A DNA stretch of 5,647 bases. Origin: CAIWXH01 sp964555675 (GTDB taxonomy: Bacteria > Chloroflexota > Chloroflexia > Chloroflexales > Chloroflexaceae). Positions 1 through 5,647 of this stretch are shown here, piece after piece. Numbering within the stretch: the stretch's first letter is position 1; each line of letters opens with the position of its first letter. The notes under the pieces are model-generated. The model was given only the letters and a program-made list of their open reading frames with translations. It did no database searches and had not been told where the DNA came from. Both the position numbers and the translations under genes were made by a program. The stretch is taken from contig CAZKTU010000340.1 of the NCBI GenBank assembly GCA_964555675.1, positions 1-5,647 on the forward strand, written 5' to 3'.

Positions 1-1
1 G

Positions 2-1435
<1,434 letters not shown>

Positions 1436-1448
1436 ACGACCGGCAGCC

Positions 1449-1486
1449 GACCACTGACGACCGCCCTCGGGCCTTCGTCAGTGGTC
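1449..1486 (+). promoter_or_regulatory. Intercistronic RNA hairpin between dnaK and dnaJ
   Basis: A perfect 12-bp inverted repeat, GACCACTGACGA (1449-1460) with TCGTCAGTGGTC (1475-1486), encloses 14 bases. Inside these, GCC (1463-1465) and GGC (1470-1472) can close a CTCG tetraloop. A weaker outer pairing is possible between ACGAC (1436-1440) and GTCGT (1488-1492). No T-run follows, so it is not a typical intrinsic terminator, and the dnaJ ribosome binding site begins only 8 bases after the right arm. The pairing is seen directly. A role in mRNA processing, stability, or tuning the dnaK:dnaJ ratio is inference. A palindromic protein-binding site is the main alternative. Confidence 0.65.
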
Positions 1487-1505
1487 CGTCGTCGAAGGAA
1501 CGTGT

Positions 1506-2633
1506 ATGACCACGGGCGCGAAGCGTGACTACTACGAGGTGCTCGGCGTCAGCCGGCAGGCGAGCCAGGACGAGGTCAAGAAGGCCTTCCGTAAGCTGGC
1601 GCGCCAGTACCACCCTGACGTCAACAAAGATGATGGCGCCGAGGCCAAGTTCAAAGAGATCAACGAGGCCTACGAGGTGCTGTCCGACGAGCAGAAGCGG
1701 GCGATGTACGACCGCTTCGGCCACAGCGCGCCCGGCGGTGGCGGCGCCTATGGCGACCCCTACGGCGGCGCCGACCCCTTCAGCACGATCTTCGACGCCT
1801 TCTTCGGCGGCGCGGCGGCCGGCGGGCGCAGCCAGCGCGGCCCCCAGCGCGGCGCCGACCTGCGCTATAACCTGCGCCTGAGCTTCGAGGAGGCGATCTT
1901 CGGCGTCGATAAGGAGATCGAGTATCGTCGCCTCGAGGGCTGCGGGAGCTGCAAGGGCAGTGGCGCCGAGCCCGGCACCGAGCCCGTGCGCTGCCCTAAG
2001 TGCCAGGGCAGCGGCGAGGTCCGCCAGCGGGCGCCCCTCTTCAACATGGTCACCGTCACCACCTGCGATCAGTGCGCCGGCGCGGGCTATGTCATCCCCA
2101 TCCCCTGCCGCGAGTGCCGCGGCGAGGGCCGGGTGCGCCAGACCCGCCGGATCACCGTGAAGGTGCCGGCCGGGGTCGACGGCAACCAGCAGATCCGCAT
2201 CAGCGGCGAGGGCGAGGCCGGCCCCAGGGGCGGCCCCTTCGGCAACCTCTATGTGGCCCTCGATGTGCAGCCGCACCCCCTCTTCTTGCGCGAGGGCAAC
2301 GACATTATCTTCGAGCTGAAGCTGAATGTGGCCCAGGCCGCCCTCGGCGAAGAGCTCGACGTGCCGACGATCGACGGCAGCGAGCGCCTGCGCATCCCGC
2401 CCGCCACCCAGACCGGCCAGACCTTCCGCCTGCGCGGCAAGGGCGTGCCCTTCCTGCGCCAGCAGGGGCGCGGCGACCAGATCGTGGTCAGCCGGGTGGT
2501 GGTGCCGCAGAAGCTCACCGAACAGCAGCGCCGCCTCTTCCAGGAGCTCGGCCGCAGCTTCGACCCCGAAGAGCAAGGCGGCGAGCGCGACGACGGCTTC
2601 TTCGGGCGAATCAAGGATGCCCTGGGTTTGTGA
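1506..2633 (+). CDS. dnaJ: Co-chaperone DnaJ (class A Hsp40)
   Basis: Cytoplasmic co-chaperone that delivers unfolded substrates to DnaK and stimulates its ATPase. The 375-residue product is full length for the family. It has an N-terminal J domain (about 8-72) with the essential HPD at 36-38, and a Gly/Phe-rich region (about 73-117) containing PFSTIFDAFFGG. Four zinc-binding repeats follow: CGSCKGSG (146-153), CPKCQGSG (163-170), CDQCAGAG (187-194) and CRECRGEG (201-208). All eight cysteines are present. The C-terminal beta-sandwich substrate-binding domains follow (PAGVDGNQQIRISGEGEAG; GNLYV; HPLFLREGNDI). The four intact repeats mark class A DnaJ, not CbpA or another class B protein. The ATG at 1506 is chosen because AAGGA (1495-1499) sits 6 bases upstream and the J domain begins at residue 8. 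It lies directly after dnaK, the classical chaperone pairing. Nothing is truncated or missing. Confidence 0.98.
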   Translation: MTTGAKRDYYEVLGVSRQASQDEVKKAFRKLARQYHPDVNKDDGAEAKFKEINEAYEVLSDEQKRAMYDRFGHSAPGGGGAYGDPYGGADPFSTIFDAFFGGAAAGGRSQRGPQRGADLRYNLRLSFEEAIFGVDKEIEYRRLEGCGSCKGSGAEPGTEPVRCPKCQGSGEVRQRAPLFNMVTVTTCDQCAGAGYVIPIPCRECRGEGRVRQTRRITVKVPAGVDGNQQIRISGEGEAGPRGGPFGNLYVALDVQPHPLFLREGNDIIFELKLNVAQAALGEELDVPTIDGSERLRIPPATQTGQTFRLRGKGVPFLRQQGRGDQIVVSRVVVPQKLTEQQRRLFQELGRSFDPEEQGGERDDGFFGRIKDALGL

Positions 2634-2634
2634 C

Positions 2635-2699
2635 GACGAGCATAGGCGACCGACAATACGCGACGGCCCGACGGCCGTCGCGCTCGTCTGTCGGCTTTA
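2635..2699 (+). terminator. GC-rich hairpin between dnaJ and rlmB, possible weak terminator or attenuator
   Basis: The core is a perfect 10-bp stem, CGCGACGGCC (2659-2668) with GGCCGTCGCG (2673-2682), closing a CGAC tetraloop. It can be extended by CCGACA (2650-2655) with TGTCGG (2689-2694) across a small internal loop, and is then followed by CTTTA, which is only a short T stretch. A different outer pairing is also possible: GACGAGC (2635-2641) with GCTCGTC (2682-2688). This is not nested with the first outer pairing, so the two are likely alternatives. The structure starts just after the dnaJ stop and ends at the rlmB ribosome binding site. The pairing is seen directly. Partial termination, or an RNA stability element, is inference; the weak T-run argues against full termination. 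Confidence 0.5.
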
Positions 2700-2709
2700 G
2701 GACGAGGCG

Positions 2710-3456
2710 ATGACGGAACTTCTCTATGGCCGCAACGCGGTGCGCGAGGCCCTGCGGGCGCGGCGGCGACAGCTCCATCGGCTGCACGTCTCGAGCGGCG
2801 TGCAGGAGACGGGGGTGATCGCCGAGATCGTCAAGCTGGCCGAAGAGGCCAAGGTGACGGTGCAGCGCGTCGAGCGGCAGGCCCTCGACAAGCAGCTGCG
2901 CGAGGCCAATCACCAGGGTGTCATGCTCGAGACCGGCCCCTACCCCTACGTCGAGCTCGACGAGTGTATGGCCCTGGCCGCCGAACGCAAAGAGCCGGCC
3001 CTCCTGCTGCTGCTCGACCATCTGCAGGACCCCCAGAATATCGGCACGCTGCTGCGCACCGCCGAGGTGGTGGGCATCCACGGCGTGGCCATCCCCGGCC
3101 GGCGCGCCGCCGAGATCACCCCCGCCGTGGTCAACGCCTCGAGCGGGGCCACCGAGCATCTGCACATCGTGCTGGTCGGCAACCTCTCGCAGACCATGGC
3201 CGAGCTGCAGAAGGCGGGCGTGTGGGTGGTCGGCCTCGAGGACGACGAGGCCGCCCAGGACTTCGACAACGCCGACCTGAATATGCCCCTGGCCCTGGTG
3301 GTGGGCGCCGAGGGCGCCGGCCTGGCGCGCCTGGTGCGCGAGCGCTGCGACTTCCTTGTGCGCCTGCCCATGGCCGGCCAGGTCGCCTCGCTCAACGCCT
3401 CGGTCGCCGGCAGCATCGCCCTGTACGGGGCCTGGCGCCAGCGCTTTCGCGCCTAG
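2710..3456 (+). CDS. rlmB: SPOUT-class RNA 2'-O-ribose methyltransferase, RlmB/TrmH family
   Basis: Probable SAM-dependent methyltransferase that modifies a guanosine ribose in 23S rRNA (G2251 in E. coli for RlmB), acting on the large ribosomal subunit. The 248-residue product has the RlmB layout. An N-terminal substrate-binding domain (about 3-78) starts LLYGRNAVREAL and ends with NHQGVMLE, both typical of RlmB. The SpoU catalytic domain follows. Motif 1 is LDHLQDPQNIGTLLRTAE (102-119) with Asn110 and Arg116; SSGATEH is at 144-150. Motif 2 is LVVGAEGAGLARLVRERCD (196-214) with Glu201. Motif 3 is VASLNASVAGSIALY (225-239) with Asn229; motifs 2 and 3 form the trefoil-knot SAM site. The ATG at 2710 has AGGA (2699-2702) 7 bases upstream. 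It lies 76 bases after dnaJ, probably co-transcribed. A tRNA-specific TrmH role or a different rRNA position cannot be excluded, but the extra N-terminal domain favours RlmB. Confidence 0.88.
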   Translation: MTELLYGRNAVREALRARRRQLHRLHVSSGVQETGVIAEIVKLAEEAKVTVQRVERQALDKQLREANHQGVMLETGPYPYVELDECMALAAERKEPALLLLLDHLQDPQNIGTLLRTAEVVGIHGVAIPGRRAAEITPAVVNASSGATEHLHIVLVGNLSQTMAELQKAGVWVVGLEDDEAAQDFDNADLNMPLALVVGAEGAGLARLVRERCDFLVRLPMAGQVASLNASVAGSIALYGAWRQRFRA

Positions 3457-3468
3457 AGGGATTAACGA

Positions 3469-3519
3469 GGAGGGCCAGGCCCTCCCCGTGCCCCATCACA
3501 AGCGGGGCCTGGCGGCCCT
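3469..3519 (+). promoter_or_regulatory. Competing inverted repeats downstream of rlmB
   Basis: Two mutually exclusive hairpins can form just after the rlmB stop. The local one pairs GGAGGGC (3469-3475) with GCCCTCC (3479-3485) around a CAG loop. The longer one pairs GCCAGGCCC (3474-3482) with GGGCCTGGC (3505-3513), 9 bp perfect, with a 22-base loop. AGGGCC (3471-3476) can also pair with GGCCCT (3514-3519). There is no T-run after any of them, so a classical intrinsic terminator is not supported. The position between rlmB and a promoter fits a transcript 3' end, possibly Rho-dependent or processed. Chance pairing in GC-rich sequence is a real alternative. Confidence 0.4.
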
Positions 3520-3539
3520 GGCACTGAGCGATCTGTCAC

Positions 3540-3568
3540 TTGAAGCTTGTGCGCGCCTGCGCTAGAAT
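3540..3568 (+). promoter_or_regulatory. Sigma70-like promoter for the small membrane protein / GNAT / gdh unit
   Basis: TTGAAG (3540-3545) matches four of six bases of the -35 consensus, and TAGAAT (3563-3568) matches five of six of the -10 consensus, with an ideal 17-bp spacer. An A/T-containing -10 of this quality stands out in such GC-rich DNA. A transcript would start near 3575, leaving a leader of about 30 bases before the GGAGG and ATG of the next gene. It lies in a true intergenic gap after a run of inverted repeats, which supports a new transcription unit here. No operator repeat is evident around it. Confidence 0.6.
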
Positions 3569-3598
3569 GGCAGCGGTAGGCGTGAGCCATGCTGATCT

Positions 3599-3603
3599 GG
3601 AGG
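3599..3603 (+). promoter_or_regulatory. Strong ribosome binding site that selects the ATG at 3608
   Basis: GGAGG, extended to GGAGGA (3599-3604), lies 4 bases before the ATG at 3608. It decides between two overlapping reading frames. The ATG at 3589, which opens the longer frame continuing into the GNAT gene, would be initiated upstream of this site, whereas the ATG at 3608 is placed properly behind it. Confidence 0.75.
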
Positions 3604-3607
3604 AACG

Positions 3608-3766
3608 ATGAAGCTCAATCCGCTGCTCCTCGCCGCAATCGTCGGCGCTGTCGTCTATATCCTGACCCTGCGCCGCCAGCTCCAGGCCGCCCAGATGCGC
3701 GGCGACATGTATCGCGATATCTCGGCCCGCCTCGACCGACGGGTCGCCGAGCTGACCGCGAAGTAG
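3608..3766 (+). CDS. Small single-pass membrane protein of unknown function (52 aa)
   Basis: I do not recognise a family. The protein begins MKLNPLLLAAIVGAVVYI, a hydrophobic stretch of about residues 4-20 suitable for one membrane helix. An Arg-Arg pair follows at 22-23, so the positive-inside rule predicts an outside N terminus and a cytoplasmic tail. The tail (about 21-52) is charged and helical in character, with hydrophobic residues spaced by three or four (Met34, Ile38, Leu42, Val46, Leu49) that suggest an amphipathic helix or short coiled coil. There is no cysteine for lipidation and no signal-peptidase site I can defend. Support for a real gene is the strong GGAGG 4 bases upstream, a promoter about 40 bases further up, normal G/C-rich wobble positions, and a clean stop before the next gene. 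Codon use, including GAT before ATC, matches its neighbours. It precedes the GNAT gene by 53 bases and may share its transcript. The longer frame opening at 3589 covers it and could hide it in automatic annotation. Confidence 0.7.
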   Translation: MKLNPLLLAAIVGAVVYILTLRRQLQAAQMRGDMYRDISARLDRRVAELTAK

Positions 3767-3819
3767 ATGTGCGGGGTGGGGCGCCGGTCGCCTCGCGCTC
3801 ACGTCCGCCGCTGGTGCTT

Positions 3820-4500
3820 ATGACCGTCTCCTCCCAGGCCCTGAGCGGGCCAGTCGCCCAGCCCGCCGCCCGCCCCGGGGCGGCGCCCCTCGCCGTGACG
3901 ATCCGGCCAGCCCGGCTCGACGATATCGGGCTGATCCTCGAGCTGCACCGCGAGGCCTTCGCCGACAAGTTCGGCGGGGCCTTCGGGGCCAGCGCCACTG
4001 ATCGCGGCGTGGCCGCCCTGGCCGCCGCCTGGCGCCGCCAGGGCCCGCCCGCCCTGCGCGGCATGTTCGTGGCCGAGCACGAGGGCAGGGTCATCGGTAC
4101 GACCACGGTGCGCACCTGGGAGATGAGCGGCGACGACGGCGGGGCCGCCGAGATCGCCTTCCACCAGGAGTTGGGGCTCTGGCGGGCCGCCCGCTCGCTC
4201 TTCGCCCTGTCGCTGCTCGACCATCGCATCGAGCGGCGCGAGGGCTTCATCACCGATGTGGCCGTGCTCGCCCCGCACCGCCGCGGCGGCGTCGCCCGGG
4301 CGCTGCTCGCCCGGGCCGAGCAAGAGGCCATGCTGCGCGGCAAGCGCTTCCTCGGCCTGTATGTCAGCGCCCGAAATCAGGGGGCCCGCGCGCTCTATAG
4401 CGACCTGGGCTTCTATAAGGTGCGCGTGCGCCGCTCCTTCCTGGCCTGGCTGATCTTCGGCCAGGGGCGCTGGGTCTATATGCGCAAGGATCTCGCCTAG
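3820..4500 (+). CDS. GNAT family N-acetyltransferase
   Basis: Probable acetyl-CoA-dependent N-acetyltransferase; the acceptor cannot be told from sequence. With the start at 3820 the product has 226 residues. Residues 1-25 are a low-complexity Ala/Pro-rich leader. The GNAT fold starts at VTIRPARLDDI (26-36, strand beta1 and helix alpha1), followed by MFVAEHEGRVIGTTTV (82-97, beta2-beta3). An insert with LWRAARSLFALSLLDHR comes at about 120-136. Motif A is FITDVAVLAPHRRGGVARALL (143-163), with R-R-G-G-V-A as the pyrophosphate-binding Q/RxxGxG/A loop. Motif B is LYVSARNQGARALYSDLGF (180-198). The C terminus reads RRSFLAWLIFGQGRWVYMRKDL. The start is uncertain: no clear ribosome binding site precedes ATG 3820 or the GTG at 3814, and GTG 3895 would begin exactly at the domain (VTIRPARL). 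The frame stays open back to 3589, but that part overlaps the small membrane gene. gdh begins 20 bases downstream, suggesting co-transcription. Confidence 0.88.
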   Translation: MTVSSQALSGPVAQPAARPGAAPLAVTIRPARLDDIGLILELHREAFADKFGGAFGASATDRGVAALAAAWRRQGPPALRGMFVAEHEGRVIGTTTVRTWEMSGDDGGAAEIAFHQELGLWRAARSLFALSLLDHRIERREGFITDVAVLAPHRRGGVARALLARAEQEAMLRGKRFLGLYVSARNQGARALYSDLGFYKVRVRRSFLAWLIFGQGRWVYMRKDLA

Positions 4501-4520
4501 CATAGTGAGGAAAGACAACG

Positions 4521-5647
4521 ATGTCTGACCAGTCCAACCCGTTCCACATCGCCCAGCAGCAGTTCGACACCGCCGCCGATATCCTGGGCCTCCACGACAA
4601 CATCCGCGCCGTCCTGCGCGTCCCCCAGCGCGAGCTGACCGTCAACTTCCCGGTGAAGCTCGACGACGGCAACACCCGCATGTTCACCGGCTACCGCGTG
4701 CAGCATAACCTCGGCCGCGGCCCCGTGAAGGGCGGCATCCGCTACCACCCCAACGTCGATATCGACGAGGTGCGCGCCCTGGCCATGTGGATGACCTGGA
4801 AGTGCGCCCTGGTCAATATCCCCTACGGCGGGGCCAAGGGCGGCGTGATCGTCGACCCGAAGCTGCTCTCGCTCGGCGAGCTCGAGCGCCTGACCCGCCG
4901 CTTCGCCACTGAGATCAGCATCCTGCTGGGCCCCGAGCGCGATATTCCCGCCCCCGACGTCAATACGAACGCCCAGATCATGGCCTGGATCATGGACACG
5001 ATCTCGATGCACCGCGGCTACACGGTGCCCGCCGTGATCACCGGCAAGCCGATCAATGTCGGCGGCTCCCTCGGCCGGGTCGAAGCCACGGGCCGCGGCG
5101 TGAGCCTGATGGTACGCGAGGCCGCCAGACGCCTCGGCCGCGACCTCGAGGGCATGCGCGTGGTCGTGCAGGGCTTCGGCAATGTGGGCAGCACGGCCGC
5201 CTACCTGCTCGACCAGATGGGCTGCAGGGTGATCGGCATCTCCGATGCGGCGGGGGCCTACTACCGCCCCTCGGGCCTCGATATCAACGGGATGCGCACC
5301 TACACCGACCGCCACTCGTTCCGGCTGCTCGAGGGCTATAGCGCCCCCGGGATCGAGCGCATCAGCGGCGCCGAGCTGCTCGAGCTCGAGTGCGACGTGC
5401 TGATCCCCGCGGCCCTCGAGAACCAGATCACCGAGCGCAACGCGGGTCGCATCAGGGCGAGCATGATCGTCGAGGGCGCCAACGGGCCCACCACCCCGGA
5501 CGCCGACAACATCCTCGCCGAGCGCGGCGTTATGATCGTGCCCGATATCCTCGCCAACGCCGGCGGGGTGATCGTCAGCTACTTCGAATGGGTCCAGGGC
5601 CTGCAGGAGTTCTTCTGGGACGAGCAGGACGTCAACGAGAAGCTCGA
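4521..5647 (+). CDS. gdhA: Glutamate dehydrogenase (Glu/Leu/Phe/Val dehydrogenase family), 3'-truncated by the window edge
   Basis: NAD(P)-dependent oxidative deamination of glutamate to 2-oxoglutarate and ammonium, or the reverse, in the cytoplasm; usually a hexamer. 375 residues are present before the edge, and the family of about 415-425 aa implies roughly 45 are missing. Visible in the N-terminal substrate domain are GPVKGGIRYHP (67-77, Lys70), MTWKCALVNIPYGGAKGG (91-108, with Lys94 and the catalytic Lys106), and RDIPAPDVNTN (140-150, catalytic Asp146). The Rossmann domain follows: KPINVGGSLGR (176-186), TGRGV, and VVVQGFGNVGS (214-224), with the GxGxxG loop at 218-223 and SDAAG at 241-245. 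Later motifs are VEGANGPTTPDAD (317-329) and NAGGVIVSYFEW (346-357, substrate Ser353). The ATG at 4521 has GAGGAAAG (4507-4514) upstream. The substrate residues fit glutamate rather than leucine or phenylalanine, but this, and NAD versus NADP, is inferred by motif resemblance. It is the last visible gene of the presumed small protein-GNAT-gdh unit. Confidence 0.95.
   Translation, partial: MSDQSNPFHIAQQQFDTAADILGLHDNIRAVLRVPQRELTVNFPVKLDDGNTRMFTGYRVQHNLGRGPVKGGIRYHPNVDIDEVRALAMWMTWKCALVNIPYGGAKGGVIVDPKLLSLGELERLTRRFATEISILLGPERDIPAPDVNTNAQIMAWIMDTISMHRGYTVPAVITGKPINVGGSLGRVEATGRGVSLMVREAARRLGRDLEGMRVVVQGFGNVGSTAAYLLDQMGCRVIGISDAAGAYYRPSGLDINGMRTYTDRHSFRLLEGYSAPGIERISGAELLELECDVLIPAALENQITERNAGRIRASMIVEGANGPTTPDADNILAERGVMIVPDILANAGGVIVSYFEWVQGLQEFFWDEQDVNEKL

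Noticed and set aside
1436..1505. CIRCE (HrcA operator) near dnaJ
   Set aside because: The inverted repeat here is GACCACTGACGA with a 14-base loop, not the TTAGCACTC-N9-GAGTGCTAA form. No CIRCE match was seen elsewhere in the window.
3488..3565. GTG-initiated 25-codon frame after rlmB, with AGGAGG at 3468-3473
   Set aside because: The spacing from AGGAGG to the GTG is about 14 bases, the AGGAGG lies in an inverted repeat, and the frame runs into the -35 and -10 boxes of the promoter. It has no convincing protein character.
3589..3819. N-terminal extension of the GNAT gene back to ATG 3589
   Set aside because: The extension is Arg/Pro/Ala-rich without GNAT features and overlaps the small membrane gene in another frame. 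The strong ribosome binding site at 3599-3603 lies downstream of ATG 3589 and serves ATG 3608.
3865..3884. GC palindrome as an intrinsic terminator upstream of the GNAT domain
   Set aside because: No T-run follows, and the sequence is part of an open Ala/Pro-rich coding stretch. It is more simply explained by GC-rich codons.
4497..5315. A 272-codon minus-strand open frame opposite gdh
   Set aside because: It is rich in Ala, His, Asp and Val, with no domain, and antisense to the glutamate dehydrogenase whose catalytic motifs are intact. It is a composition artefact.

Overview
This is a gene-dense, GC-rich bacterial window. All six protein genes I can support lie on the plus strand. Third codon positions are strongly G/C, and the long minus-strand open frames look like shadows of that bias. 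The organism is probably a GC-rich bacterium. The style of DnaK, DnaJ and the GNAT protein made me think of Chloroflexota (Chloroflexia), but that is recollection of family resemblance, not a search result, and should be treated as tentative.

The left block (1-3456) is a chaperone and RNA-modification cluster. It holds the 3' three quarters of dnaK (5' end outside the window), a complete class A dnaJ with J domain, G/F region and all four zinc-binding CxxCxGxG repeats, and a complete SPOUT-class 2'-O-methyltransferase of the RlmB/TrmH family. The two gaps between these genes are 70 and 76 bases. Each contains a perfect inverted repeat (12-bp and 10-bp stems) that ends just before the ribosome binding site of the next gene. 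The spacing suggests co-transcription with folded intercistronic RNA. No CIRCE operator (the HrcA site) is visible inside the window.

A 151-base gap (3457-3607) separates the blocks. Its first half is a GC-rich stretch with competing inverted repeats and no T-run. Its second half holds a good sigma70-like promoter (TTGAAG, 17 bp, TAGAAT). This is the most likely boundary between two transcription units.

The right block (3608-5647) starts with a 52-residue single-pass membrane protein gene that is easy to miss because a longer open frame overlaps it. It is followed by a GNAT acetyltransferase and, 20 bases later, by a Glu/Leu/Phe/Val-type glutamate dehydrogenase that runs off the right edge lacking roughly its last 45 residues. 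The short gaps suggest an operon, so the dehydrogenase, which links 2-oxoglutarate and ammonium to glutamate, may be co-expressed with the acetyltransferase.

I see no rRNA, tRNA, CRISPR array, insertion sequence, phage gene or attachment site, and no evidence for a new multi-gene system. The points worth a second look are the small membrane protein, the intercistronic hairpins, the internal promoter and a codon-context bias that yields many GATATC sites.
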